Below are positions 9,900 through 21,467 of a stretch of 64,000 nt of DNA, in pieces (positions within the stretch are counted from its first letter, which is position 1; each line of letters opens with the position of its first letter). The position numbers and the translations under genes are program-made. Location: the NCBI RefSeq assembly GCF_022965805.1, contig NC_133109.1, positions 2,557,001 through 2,621,000 on the forward strand. Reading direction: 5' to 3'. A model generated the notes under the pieces. That model was not told the DNA's origin. It was given only the letters and a program-made list of their open reading frames with translations, and did not search any database. The DNA is from Primulina eburnea (taxonomy: Eukaryota; Streptophyta; Magnoliopsida; Lamiales; Gesneriaceae).

Positions 9900-10599
9900 C
9901 GTGTATTTGAATTATAGAAAGAAAATTTGGAACTTTATCCAACCTTAGTGACAATTGAAAGAGATGTATCGTCGTTTAATGTTCAAGTTTTGCTTCCAAA
10001 TTAGTATTTTCAACATGAGATAGAATCATTGGTGACCAAAAACTAATTTAAAGTTGAAAACATTTAGCATGCTAACATATATATAAGATAGGTTTGCGGT
10101 AGAAAAAAAGACCATTGGAACAATAGACAAATTTGAAAGCTCAAGCACTAAGAAAGATGTAAGATGTTCCAAATATATTGTAGTAAATTGTAATTAATTT
10201 TAAATGTTTAATGTAGAAATCAATGTTTCATTTATATATTTTTTTTATGACGTATTTTTCAACTCATCATATTGATTCCAATGCACACACCTTGGAACAT
10301 GTATTGGTTCTGACCTATTCCGACATTGTTGGATCCGTAACTAGTCGCAATCAGACTAGAATTGGAACCCTTCAACATATAAGCATGCCTACATTCGAGT
10401 GTGAGGATCAGTTCTTCATCTAGAAACTTGTTTGGTGCCACTTCTTGTTTAACACCGACGATCACTTTTCGCCCTCTTCGAACCCAAACTTCACATTAGA
10501 ACAGTTTGATCGATTTGATTTGGTTGACCGATCGCTTGACCCTACATGAGATTAAGTAAAATAGACAAATGCAATCTCTTCGATAGATGGGGCTTAAAA
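9900..10599. other. Intergenic, no gene recognised
   Basis: The stretch right after the virus (9915-9990) reads in one frame as LELYPTLVTIERDV, weakly like the C-terminal part of hAT transposases. If real, the virus sits inside the hAT relic seen on its left side. The rest shows no coding or repeat structure that I can support. Confidence 0.3.
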
Positions 10600-11780
10600 T
10601 AGGTGTTAGGACCTCAAATAATGTTAGATGTAGATATTACCCGGATATGTTTGAAGTCTTGAAACACGAGCAAAAGCATCAACTTGAATATCGAACCAAC
10701 CGCAGCAACAAAAATGATCAAGTCGAGGCAAGGAGGATCCTTTCTCCGCAAGACGAAATTGCCCGTATATAGTGCTATACGTCGCAGGCAATCGTCCCCA
10801 AGATACAACGACTTCACGTCGAGAATTTGCAGTACTTCAAATCTCGAAATCAGCGAACACAAAATATGCAAGAGCTCTCAAGTGTTTTTCGAAATTGATG
10901 CAGCAAGATGAAGAAGAGAAGATGCAAAAAATTCAGCAACCTTGAATGTGATTTGAGGAACTATTGATAGATGATCAATGGTTGTGTTGAGGAGACATGT
11001 TTCTCCAGACCGGATGCTTCGAATAGACACCATTTTAGTCAAGGGATACATTGTTTGGGTGAAAAACTGAAGCCACCATAGCCAAGCACAGCAAGGCGCG
11101 CGCGCCCGCGCGAGAAGCTGCGCGGCCGCGCACCTTGCTCTGTGTTCTCGCACAGCATGCAGCAAAGCGCGCGCCCTATTCTGGCCAGTAGCCCCCAAAT
11201 ACAGTAACATACGCGCACCCGCGCGTCTGTCTCTGCTCCGAATGCATCATTCAACTAACAAAATTTTATTCTTTAAATAAACTTGTTCCAAAAGGAATAA
11301 TGCTCGTCAAAGACCGCACCGCACCGACCGAGACGAGCGCGCGCACGCGTGTGTTTCACCGAGACACTGCCTATTAGCGTCTTCTCCCTTCTAAAAACTT
11401 CTGGTACCCCTTGGGGCCCAAACCCCTATTCAAACTTGGAGTTTATAAGAGAGACATCATATGTCTATTTCTTCAATATGGGACAACTCCCACTCCCTTT
11501 TCTATTAAACCAACAACTCTTCATTTTCATTTATCCAACAAATAATTGTTTGTCAAAGAGAGTGTCATTCGTAAACTCAACCACACCATACAATTTTTAA
11601 ACAAGAAAAAGAGACATCACTACATATCACCAATGTGATCAGTCCATATGGGAATGAGTCAAAATTTTGTCGACCACTCCCGGACAAGAACGACAAAGAA
11701 AAAGCAAATAAAAGGAATAAAAGCCCAATAAGTGTATGTGTTTGTTTTTTTTTAAACAAAGAAATCCTCAATTGTTTTAT
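10600..11780. other. GC-rich patch, probably decayed retroelement sequence
   Basis: There is no intact gene here. The stretch is locally far richer in G+C than its surroundings, with alternating CG/GC runs such as GGCGCGCGCGCCCGCGCG at about 11095-11112 and again at 11335-11350. A possible LTR-like start TGTTAGGACCTC occurs at 10602. Short open frames here are artefacts of composition. I could not find matching ends or a target duplication, so the class of element is open. Confidence 0.35.
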
Positions 11781-12434
11781 TTAAAAAAATTAGTTTAATG
11801 TTTTATGTTTTTTAATAACAAGATTTGTTAATATACTATTTATCATAGTTCATAGATATATTGAAGATAAATATTATTTCGTCGTGAGTTCGTGGATATG
11901 TCAAGATAGTTATTTCTACGGGGACAACATTGAAAAAATAATTGATAAAAACATGTATCCTGGTTAAATTCAAGTTTAACATATTTTATAGAAATCCTTA
12001 TTTCATAACCATTTTAACAATTTCCTGGAGAAACTAAACAACAATGATGATATCACATTTATGTCGATTATTTCAAATTATTGATGAACAATAATTATCA
12101 TAAATGGATCAGGATTCTAGACAAAATAAAATCTAGCTATCCTCCCCCGTGAGCCCAAAAAACAGAGGGTATTTTGAATCGTTTCCTCAGACTCGCGATA
12201 AAGTAGAGCAGCTTTTTGAGAATGTCTGGTTCTTCCACTTGCTCTTTCGGTTTTGGAGAACTGTTTGACTTCTGTGGTACAATTTAAAAGACCTGAGTTA
12301 CATTATAAATCAAACTTTAAAAAGTTGCACGATCAAGCTATATATGTTCACATGACACAAAGTAAGCTAAAATCATTAAAATATTTATCATTTACTTACA
12401 CCGTATTTTTATCAGTTATTCTTTTTACGTATTT
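11781..12434. other. Intergenic, nothing recognised
   Basis: AT-rich sequence without convincing open frames, repeats or RNA genes. Confidence 0.4.
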
Positions 12435-13531
12435 TGTGGGGACCCGGACGCTAATTCATTCCCTAATTGTCTTTAGGAATTATTTAATCATTTATAATAA
12501 ACAGGGTCTAAATTTTTTTTTTTCTAAAATACACAGTGGAAACATAATGTAATTAGATTCAAATTACATATTAAACATAACATACAATTATTGTATGACC
12601 TACAATAATTCAACTAGGTTCAACTACATATCAGTGCTGAATCCTAAGTTGCATTCTGAAACCCGGATCTCCACGCTATCTAGTCCAGCCTCGCTCTCTT
12701 CTTGACCCTGATCATGTCCCACCTGTTGTCATGCACACATACAAACATGACAACAGTCGTGTAACGTACCGTACTTTTACTACTTCAAAATTTACGGAAA
12801 AATTAAAAATTTTCTTAAACATAAAATTTCATACGGTCGTCACTTGCCATTTAACTTAATAATATTAAAATCAACATTCCCAACTAATATTTTCCAACAA
12901 AGTACTTATTTCAAATCATCTCACATCCAACATAAAAACATAATATTTTAAAGTTTTCATAAAACATAAACATAATGGTCCTCGGGTTTAGCCTTCCGCT
13001 CAGTCCAAGCCTGCCCCTTGGTCGCCACCTCCTGTCTCCTCATCAACATACTCACCTGCATCGATCAAGTCTAGTGAGTCTAAAGACTCAACACGTATAA
13101 ACTGGGAATAACGAGTATTACATAATAAAACCACATACAACTTCAAAATATAACATATATACTTGAAACTTAAACTTTGCGTAATAAACTCGAACTCTTA
13201 ATAAACTTAAACTTTCATAATAACTTTGAACTCTCATAAACTTCTTTGAACTTGAACATACATACTTTGAAACTTGAACTTGCATAATAACTTGAACTTT
13301 CATAAACTTGAGCTTTGCATAAACTTTGAACATACATGCATACATAATATGACGTGCCATCACATAAACTTTTCTTTAAACATGATTTCATACTTCAACA
13401 TACTTAACTTCATCATTTTGCGTAGAGGATGTTTCAAAGCAAGTGACCTATAACATAATAAATATCTGATCAGACAAACCACAGTACTGGGCTGACAGGG
13501 CCGTATCCACTGCCACATACATGAGATCCAT

Positions 13532-13682
13532 GTTCATAATTTAACAGGCCAGTTGATCCACGTTCATAATTTAACGCTTCACAACCACGATCTAACCCGT
13601 TCATAATTTAACGGACGGATTGGTCCCCGTTCATAATTTAACGCTTTCCGATCCTAACTTCAAACCCGTTCATAATTTAACG
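13532..13682. repeat. Five interspersed copies of a 14-bp motif
   Basis: GTTCATAATTTAAC occurs five times within 151 bp, at irregular spacing, separated by GC-richer spacers. The motif is identical in each copy while the spacers differ, which suggests either recent local amplification or selection on the motif. It lies in the long LTR. Confidence 0.75.
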
Positions 13683-14520
13683 GGGTGGAGAGGTCCTCGG
13701 CCACGTTCACCACTTCCAAACCCATTCACTTTTGGTCACAAGACATTTAGCATACCTCAAAAACTTCAAATATTTTCTTTGCACGTCATACATACTTACT
13801 TTGCATTGAGGGATTCGTTGGATGTCAATCGGGTCGTTGCTGCAACATACTAATATGAATACATAAACTTAACTTGTACAACTTAAACGTAAATGTCATG
13901 CTTAATCCCAAGCTAAATAGATTCTTAGAACATTCTATAATTTCCCATGACATAACCCTGTAAAACATCATATTAAACCATGGTATAAAACCTCAAATCA
14001 AACCTTAAATAATAAAAGAATATACCTAAAATCTGAAGGTACACGGACCCCGTCCCTAGGTCCGTATCATGGTCCGTGTCCGTGCGCTTAAAAATTGTTG
14101 TGATGAAATAAGAAGGCACGGACACCGTGCCTACCTCCGTGTCCGGGTCCGTGTCCGCTCTGTTCGACGAATTATTTTATGAAAATTTTGCGACATGTCT
14201 ATTCTCCCAATTAACACATAAGACATCAAGATTCATCACTATGAGACCATTCTAGAACACCATAACAATGAACTAAACTTTTATAATCACCCTACAATTC
14301 ATACGACCCAAAATATTGTCATTTATATTAAAGTTTATTTCTTACGACATCTTAATAATTCAAGCTCTTAACGACATGAATCAAAACCTCAAAAATACTC
14401 TAAACATCATTACTAACTTTCTTATATGCAGCAACGATCACCCGTCGATCCCCAACAAAGCCTGCAACATAAAAATTCAAGAACATATTAAAATTCATTA
14501 CTTTCTTGAAACACGATTTG

Positions 14521-14885
14521 AGCAGTCATACTAAAAACACCATAACTCACTCGTTTTTAATCCAAATAACTCGAATTTTATATTAAAATCAAATCGAACG
14601 TATCGAAAAGATCTACGTTTTTGTAATTAAAAGTTTTCTCAAAATATGTACCGAAAAATCGCAGTTTTCGAAAGAACAGCGAAACATGAGTTTTCGGATC
14701 TAAAAATAGCAGTCATACTAAAAACACCATAACTCACTCGTTTTTAATCCAAATAACTCGAATTTTATATCAAATCGAATGTATCGAAAAGATCTACGTT
14801 TTTGTAATAAAAGTTTTCTCAAAATATGTACCGAAAAATTGCAGTATTTTATAGAACAACAAAAACGTGAATTTGGTGATCCAAA
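14521..14885. repeat. Tandem duplication, period about 187 bp
   Basis: Copy 1 begins at 14521 with AGCAGTCATACTAAAAACAC and copy 2 at 14708 with the same bases. The copies remain similar through ATCTACGTTTTTGTAAT and differ by small indels. It lies inside the long LTR. Confidence 0.8.
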
Positions 14886-15392
14886 ATTGTTTCAAACTTG
14901 ATCTAGACGTGATTGCTCAAACTTCTACGCATCGCACATATAATTTTTGCATAAATAAAAACACAACGCATAATATGACAAGATCAATGCAGCAAGAACA
15001 GATTATACGTGCCTTTTGATATTTAAAAATACCGTAACGACGATACCAAAGCGGAGACGATACGGAAGACGATCCAGGACGAACGTGGCTCGATTTTCTT
15101 GAATAAACTAAATGAAATGATGCTGGAAAATTTTAGAGAATAGATGTCGTTGAAGGGAAAGGAGGAGAGAACTTCAATAATTCTTCTATTCCCTTTTTGT
15201 CAAAGAAATATTTTTGAAACTCTTCTTTAGTCAAAGAAGACAAATTATAAGTTTGGTGTGTATATGTTGTACGTGTGTGGTTATAAAGAATAGAGTTTGT
15301 TTTGTTTTGTTGTGAGTATAGGATATGCGTGTATATGTATGTGTAAAGGTGTGAGTGTGTGTGTGAGTCAAAGTGTGTGTGCTTGCATGATT

Positions 15393-15394
<2 letters not shown>

Positions 15395-15437
<43 letters not shown>
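15395..15437. repeat. (AT)n microsatellite
   Basis: About 21 uninterrupted AT dinucleotides following a GT-rich stretch (15300-15385). Confidence 0.95.
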
Positions 15438-15442
<5 letters not shown>

Positions 15443-17440
15443 ATTTGAAACATGTGTGTATATGAGTGGAACATGATTAAAATCTATTTAAAAATATTTA
15501 ACATACTACTTTAAAATAAAACCCATATTAACCCCACTATAAATTTTAAATTTAAATAAGATGCACAAATGCTACAACTCTAAAAATTTAAAATCAATTA
15601 ATCATTTAAATAATTTAATTAGGCTCTTAAATTATTAAAATTAATTAAATTATTTAAAATACTCCATCTTTTTCTTAAATAAAATAAATACCATATTTTA
15701 AAATAGCCAGAATCGTTGCCGATCTTTTCCTCAATCCAACATCGAATATTCGCCTGTAACATAAACTCAAGAAAACCTTTTTAACGTATCCACTAGACAT
15801 AACTATTAAAATAATGAAAATTCTTAAATTATGAATTAAAACACAATCTAATGAAATAAACATGCATTAAAATCATTTAATAAAATACATAAGAAATTTA
15901 ATAACTTGCACTCACGTGGTTCATGTGGACTTCTAATTTTCGAGACATCACAAGCCGGATAACTCCGGTGAGATATAAATATCCCAGTATAAATCATGTA
16001 TACATGCAATCATATAAACAATATAAAAGCATATAACAGATAATCATATCATATATCAAAATCATGACATGAATCAATAACAAGAATAAATCATATTCTA
16101 AACATGTACCCAAATCAGGAACATAAATCCGTATCAAGAATAAATTCTATTCTAAGCATGTACCAATATCAGGAACATAAAGGGTCATGAACCATCTTCA
16201 GGAACATAAATTAACACCCATCAATACAAATCAATATAATTGTCACCCATCTCGTGACTCTACATTTTAGACTAGACTCAATCCTAGCCTAGGGATCCCG
16301 GTTTCCAGATGTGGTGATCCTATACCGAATTCCGTAATAGAAGGAACTCTGATCCTATTACTCGATATAACCAAATATGGTGTTCCTATATCGATTTACG
16401 ATATAACCAGATATGGTGTTCCTATATCGAATTCCGTAATAGAAGAAATTCCAATTCTATTTACTCGATATAACCAAACATCCGGTGTCCTGATCAAACC
16501 GTCATGGACTGTAGCTCCATCGATAACATCCTATCTTGAGACATCGTGCAATGTGCCCGTGGCGATACCACCACTATCAAGCACTTCTGTCACAAGATTA
16601 CTCGTCTAACACATGTCATCTATTATTCAAGAGAACATGTATATCAATCAACTCAATGCAAATATCCATGCAATAAAGTAAAGTATATGATTTAGGGAAA
16701 CTCGAGTCAAACCTCACTCGAGTTGTGCAATCCCACTCAACATTAATTTATAACTTTATCTTCTCGCTCAGAAGAAGAAGTCCCGACTCTATCTCGGTCC
16801 ATTCCCAATCTGGTAATAACAATATCGAACAGATATAATATCAATAAACAACTCAATTCAGAACCTGTTCTGATCAATACTCAAATCAAAACACATAATC
16901 TGATCAATGTCAATTGAGATACATTCTAATCCATATCGACGATATCACGATATAATCGAAATAACTATTGAATCTGATCAATATCAATTAACTGATGTTT
17001 CGACGATATAACAATACAGTTTCGATAACCCCGTCAGTCCGAACATCACAGATATAATACCAGAACTCATAATCAATATCGATACCAGTCATAATCTCAA
17101 TAACAATACATATCTGATATGAATTCTCAGTCAAATCAATTCCAAAAATTATAACAATTTCATAAACAGTCTGTTTCTCAATCTGACTTCGATTCTATGA
17201 TGTCTAACATGACAAGAACATCATATATGAATCCTATTCAATTCTGACAATAGCATAATTTTAAAACGTAGCAAAACGTAGCAAAACTTACGTCCAGTTG
17301 TAGCCTACGTCGATAGGATTACAGTACTGAAGTCGGATTCAAATTCTGACGGACGGATTTCTCACAAAAGGCGTAAGGATTTTCAACCCATATACAGGAA
17401 CCTTTTCTCGATCTCCTCTGAATGAGTCTATCAACATTTG

Positions 17441-17442
<2 letters not shown>

Positions 17443-17487
<45 letters not shown>
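17443..17487. repeat. (TA)n microsatellite
   Basis: Uninterrupted TA repeats of about 44 bp inside the truncated LTR. Open frames through it (Tyr-Ile repeats) are artefacts. Confidence 0.95.
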
Positions 17488-17490
<3 letters not shown>

Positions 17491-17534
17491 TCACGCCTGC
17501 ATACAAACGTGGCTTCTTTACGTTTTGCATGACT

Positions 17535-17713
17535 CGCGCTCGGGCGATTAAAATATACCGCTCGAGCGCGGAGCCTTCTGTCCGAGACCACGCTTGTTAT
17601 CCATTGGCGCTCGGGCGGTAATTCTTTACCGCTCGGGCGCCATACATTCTGCCCAAATTCTATAATTATGGTGCATGGGCGCTCGGGCGGTTCTTTTCTA
17701 CCGCTCGGGCGCC
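17535..17713. repeat. Three GC-rich palindromic repeat units
   Basis: Three imperfect units, each pairing GCGCTCGGGCGGT with an inverted ACCGCTCGGGCGCC across a short AT-rich spacer, lie at about 17535, 17605 and 17680. Each could form a stem-loop. They stand out in an AT-rich setting. Confidence 0.8.
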
Positions 17714-17859
17714 AGATGTTCTGTCCAACATCTTAGCTTATAATATACCAACGCCCGGCTTCACCTCTCATGTCTTATTTGGTTCCTGTGATATTTGCTA
17801 ATCACAATTCTGACAATTAATCAACGTCTGATTACAGTAATTAAATCTCGGGCATTACA

Positions 17860-18272
17860 TATTTGCTCACCCACCAAATTTAGTTTAATTTTTTTTATGA
17901 AACATAATCAAAGAATTTTAGTCAGCATTAAGAATTTAATGTATTTCTTGGTCTTAATCTATGACCCCAGATCATGTCCGAATCCCAAGAATAATCATTT
18001 TTTGTTCAATCTTAATCTTTAATCTCATCCTATCCACCAGACCACCAATGGCATGCCAGGGAATCTGTTTGGCTGCAAGCCTGCTTCTCTGAAATCCTGT
18101 GTGTTCTCAGTAACGATTATAATCGGCATCCTTATTTGTCTTCGTTTAATCTGTCACACCGTCCGGCTACTTCTGAGAAAGGAAGACCACCAGCATTTTG
18201 AAGGTGGGATTGCGGCTCGGTAATCCTTGTCCCACGCCAATGAATGATTTTGCTCGAAAGCCCGCGGGTATT
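17860..18272. other. Intergenic; a 56-codon frame of doubtful status
   Basis: A frame from the ATG near 18052 encodes a short hydrophobic stretch (VTIIIGILICLRLI) followed by basic residues and stops near 18220. Base composition here is more gene-like than the flanks. I do not recognise the product and would not call it a gene. Confidence 0.25.
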
Positions 18273-18438
18273 CGGAGGAACCCAGGGTTAATTGACAATT
18301 TGTTGTTGTTCATTTTTTTTTTAAGTTTATGGAAATGTTATTACATTGAATTTCCCGGAGGAACCCAGGGTTAATTGACAATTTGTTGTTGTTCATTTTT
18401 TTTTTTAAGTTTATGGAAATGTTATTACATTGAATTTA
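18273..18438. repeat. Tandem duplication, period 83 bp
   Basis: Two nearly identical copies (18273-18355 and 18356-18438) start CGGAGGAACCCAGGG and differ mainly in the length of a T-run. Confidence 0.9.
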
Positions 18439-18557
18439 AAACTCGATAATCCGTTTCAAATTTAAAACATTGATATCAGATGAACTACAACAAGCTAACC
18501 CGGTTCTATTTTTATTTAGCTCGCTTTCATGTTCGATTCATTAATTACGGTGCCGTC

Positions 18558-18809
18558 CAGGGGCGGATTTAGTGTAGGGCGAACGGGGGCCACGGTCCTC
18601 CCAAAAAATTTAAAAACTTTTAATAGTATATAGCGACGGGTTTAACCAAACCATCGGCGACGGTTATTGTCAAAACCGTACGTTGTTAAGAAACGTACGG
18701 TTGATGTTTTGTTCAATGTAACTCGTAGAATTTTTGTCTTTTCCTTTTTAAATTTTTGTTTGTCTTTTGTAAGCGGCCCCCCAGTGTCGAAATCCTAGAT
18801 CCGCCCCTG
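18558..18809. mobile_element. hAT-type MITE, 252 bp
   Basis: Terminal inverted repeats CAGGGGCGGATTTAG and CTAGATCCGCCCCTG bound the element. Flanks GTGCCGTC (18550-18557) and ATGCCGTC (18810-18817) form an 8-bp target duplication with one mismatch, as expected for hAT. It has no coding capacity. It contains a GCGACGG motif similar to that in the MULE-like element downstream. Confidence 0.85.
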
Positions 18810-18817
18810 ATGCCGTC

Positions 18818-19545
18818 GTTTATCTAGATCCTTTAATTATCGTTAGTATTTTCCATAAAAAAAAGACGAAATTTCAAAATATGCAAGTAACAATCGGTAG
18901 TTTTAGGCTTTTATCTTTTTAAAATATCAACCTTATAGTAAAATAATAACAATAACTTTAAAAGAAATAAATTATGTAGATTTTTATAATATATTTATTA
19001 TTTGAAACTAAATTTTATTATTTGTATTGAATTATTCTAAATCGAAAACTTTTAATGAGAAATTTAGATATTTTGGCTGATGAATCAATTTTTTTTTGTA
19101 AATATTAACTTCAACTCAAAGTAATTGCATGTGTAACTAATGAGGATTAACAACATTACTGGTCCACAATAAGTATGTCATAAAAATGCGGTTCATATAA
19201 TATACATTTTGATATAAAATAGGAGAAATTACAATTTTGATTTGGTATGTTTGCTAGTTTATGATTTTGGTCCCTTAAATTCTGAAATTTCGATATTAGT
19301 CTTGTATTTGCAGTTTTTTGATAATTTTACTAATTTTTAATCAGGAGTGACGATGTACGTGTTGTTGCACATATTAATGTTACGTCGAAAAAAACTAAAA
19401 TTAGAAGAAAAAAATTACAAGCTAAAACTTAAATTTGACACAAAGAGAAATGATCGTTTTATCTCAAATATAAAATGATATATTTATATTTCCATAATTT
19501 TTAGATATATAGTTCACTTTCTATATTTAATATTTGAATAGATCT
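18818..19545. other. Intergenic, AT-rich
   Basis: No gene recognised. The part near 19230-19400 has the look of a common dispersed repeat (alternating T-rich phrases such as ATTTTGGTCCCTTAAATT), but I could not define its ends. Confidence 0.35.
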
Positions 19546-19790
19546 CTTATGAGACGGTCTCACGAATCTTTATCTGTGAGACGGGTCAACCCTACCTATA
19601 TTCACAATAAAAACTAGACAAAAACTTATGTGAGACGGTCTCACGGGATCGTATTTGTGAGACGGATCTCTTATTTGGGTCATCCATGAAAAATATTACT
19701 TTTTATGCTAAGAGTATTACTTTTTATTGTAAACATGGCTAGGATTGACCCGTCTCACGGATTAAGATCCGTGAGACAGTCTCATATGAG
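19546..19790. mobile_element. Two adjoining MITE copies of a GAGACGGTCTCAC family
   Basis: A partial copy (about 19546-19617) is followed by a fuller copy (about 19618-19790). Both carry GAGACGGTCTCAC-type ends and an internal pair of AAAGTAATACTTT-like phrases. The same family recurs at 21717-21815 and 62275-62450, and in decayed form at 47165-47330. The right copy ends exactly at the MULE-like element. Non-coding. Confidence 0.65.
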
Positions 19791-21431
19791 GGGTTTTTTT
19801 TAAAAATAATATATTTTGAAAACTTATTTATTAAAATATAACAGATTCTAAAACATTACGAAAATATGACAATCCGGAGTTTGAAGGCTTCACTGTCCCG
19901 GTCAGAATCTGGGACAGCCTGACACGGATTCTAAGAATCCGATTTTAATTTTTTTTTAAAAAAAAGGAAACCGACGACAGTTTAAAACCCGTCGCTATTT
20001 GCGACGGTTTATAAACTGTCGCTATTTGCGACGGTATAAAAAAACCGTCGCTACGGCACGGATTTTCTTTGAATCCGTGACACAATTTCATGCCTATATA
20101 TTTGGCGAATTCATCCCATTCTTCGGCTCAACTTTTCGGTTTCGGCATTCTTCTTGAGCAGTTTTTTTCTTCTTCAGTCCGTGTCTTTTTTTTTTTTTTT
20201 TGTTATAAAAATTCAGTGATTCTCTTTCCCTTATAAATTGCGTCGATCATATGCTTAACAGAATTCTTAATTTGATTTGATAGTTTTCTGTCGCATAACA
20301 GAATTTGAGGGAATTGCGCCGAGTCTCAGTAATTCAGAATTTGATTTTTGAGAATTGTGTTGAGTATCAGATTTTGGGAGAATTGCGTCGAGTCTAATTC
20401 GAATATCTATTTTTTCTTTCTATATTGAATTGTTTTTTGTATATTAATTCTATAATGTTTGTAATATGAATAACTACAAATATTTTGATTATACTAATAA
20501 TCCAAATATTAATCTCAATATAAACAATTAGTTAAATAACTAATATCATAATATATTTATATTCTATGTTAAATTAAAAAAAAAAAATTAAACGTGTATG
20601 CAAAAATTAGTACACAATTAATACTATTATCTAAATTTAATTACTATAAATTAATATATTTAAATTATTTGCATTAGTATAAATAATGTAATTGTTTAAA
20701 TTTACCGTAACTTAACGATGAAATGTTTAAAAATGTTAAAAAAATTGTAAATTCTTTTCTAGCTATAAATAATTGTTTTCATATTTTAAGAGCAATATGA
20801 AAATCTTAATTTGTTTAATTTCAACAATGTTAAAAAAAGTTACCGCAACTTCTAAATCCCAAAACAATTAAGATTCCCAAACAATAATACATTCTTTGAT
20901 TCAATAGTATGAAATATTGTTTGAGAAATAACGTTATTTTATTATTGTTTAGGAAAGAATATTTCTTAAATTTTTTTTAAATTTTGGGAATTAACGACGG
21001 TTTTTGGTTAAACCGTCGCAAATAAAAGTTACCGCAACTTCTAAATCCCAAAACAATAATAAATTTTTTGATTCAATAGTATGAAATATTGTTTGGGAAA
21101 TAAAGTTATTTTATTATTGTTTAGGAAAGAACATTTCTTAATTTTTTTTTAAAATTTTGGGAATTAACGACGGTTTTATGTTAAACGGTCGCATATAGCG
21201 ACGGTTTGATAAACTGTCTCAGATAGCGACAGTTTAGGTTAAACCGTCGTCGATTGCCCTTTTTTTTTAAAAAAAAAATTAAAATCGGATTCTGTCAGTC
21301 TGTCCCGGATTCTGACCGGGACAGTGAATCCGGAATTTCAAACTCCGGATTGTTATATTTTCATAATGTTTTAGAATTTGTTATATTTTAATAAACAAAT
21401 TTTAAAAATATATTATTTTTAAAAAAAACCC
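19791..21431. mobile_element. MULE-like non-autonomous transposon, 1641 bp
   Basis: Long terminal inverted repeats of about 150 bp or more start GGGTTTTTTTTAAAAATAA and end in the complement. Inside both arms are matching segments such as CACTGTCCCGGTCAGAATC (left) and its inverted copy (right). CTCATATGAG flanks both sides (19781-19790 and 21432-21441), consistent with the 9-10 bp duplications of Mutator-like elements. Since that decamer is itself palindromic it might be part of the inverted repeats. Subterminal repeats of the AAACCGTCGC / GCGACGGTTT type occur in both arms. No transposase frame is present. Confidence 0.7.
20837..21215. repeat. Tandem duplication inside the MULE-like element, period 189 bp
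   Basis: Copies begin at 20837 and 21026 with AAGTTACCGCAACTTCTAAA and stay closely similar through GGGAATTAACGACGG. Each copy ends in the CGACGGTT motif, so the duplication also multiplied that motif. Confidence 0.85.
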
Positions 21432-21467
21432 CTCATATGAGATCCACACTAAAAAGTAATACTTTTA

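Larger units (their letters stand above)
2590..9900 (+). mobile_element. Endogenous pararetrovirus (Caulimoviridae), nearly complete
   Basis: A single virus-derived block of about 7.3 kb. In order it has a leader-like segment (2590-2740), movement protein ORF, coat/protease/reverse transcriptase/RNase H polyprotein, a third ORF overlapping the polyprotein by 8 bp, a TATA-containing promoter, a small leader ORF and an AATAAA signal. There is no integrase and no LTR, which separates it from Ty3 elements and fits Caulimoviridae. The gene order (MP first, coat and RT in one polyprotein, then a TAV-position ORF) is closest, as I remember it, to solendoviruses and cavemoviruses. Codons are strongly AT-rich. 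One frameshift is visible, near 4551. Genome size and order suggest about one genome unit opened in the leader. Both junctions are approximate. Confidence 0.88.
12435..15951. mobile_element. Long solo LTR of a Ty3-gypsy-like retrotransposon
   Basis: The block starts TGTGGGGACCCGGA and ends TTTTCGAGACATCACA. These ends follow the same pattern (TGTxxTGxCCCG ... CGGGxxxxTACA) as the intact gypsy LTR at 29815. Inside are features common in long gypsy LTRs: five copies of GTTCATAATTTAAC, repeated ACGGACC-type GC-rich motifs near 14040-14155, and a 187-bp tandem duplication. There is no coding sequence. Five-base flanks do not match (TATTT versus AGCCG), so it may be a recombinant and not a simple solo LTR. 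About 3.5 kb is long even for this group. Confidence 0.5.
15952..17859 (-). mobile_element. Truncated LTR of a second gypsy-like family
   Basis: The right end is ATCTCGGGCATTACA, a typical TACA end that pairs with a TGTAATGCCCG-type start. That start is absent because the block abuts the LTR at 12435-15951. Repeated short phrases (CGATATAACCA with TATGGTGTTCCTATATCGA near 16360-16480; AGGAACATAAA near 16110-16205) occur within. A GC-rich palindromic array lies near the right end, the same position as the array in the intact gypsy LTR. Orientation is inferred from that similarity. No coding sequence. Confidence 0.45.

Noticed and set aside
17319..17591. Minus-strand frames rich in Tyr-Ile repeats
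   Set aside because: They are translations of the (TA)n microsatellite. The same applies to frames at 15133-15474 and 27225-27440.
17535..17713. CRISPR-like array
   Set aside because: Eukaryotic LTR context, palindromic units with similar spacers and only three copies; not a CRISPR.
18052..18220. Short frame with a hydrophobic segment
   Set aside because: Too short, not recognised, and beside repeat sequence; left as unsupported.
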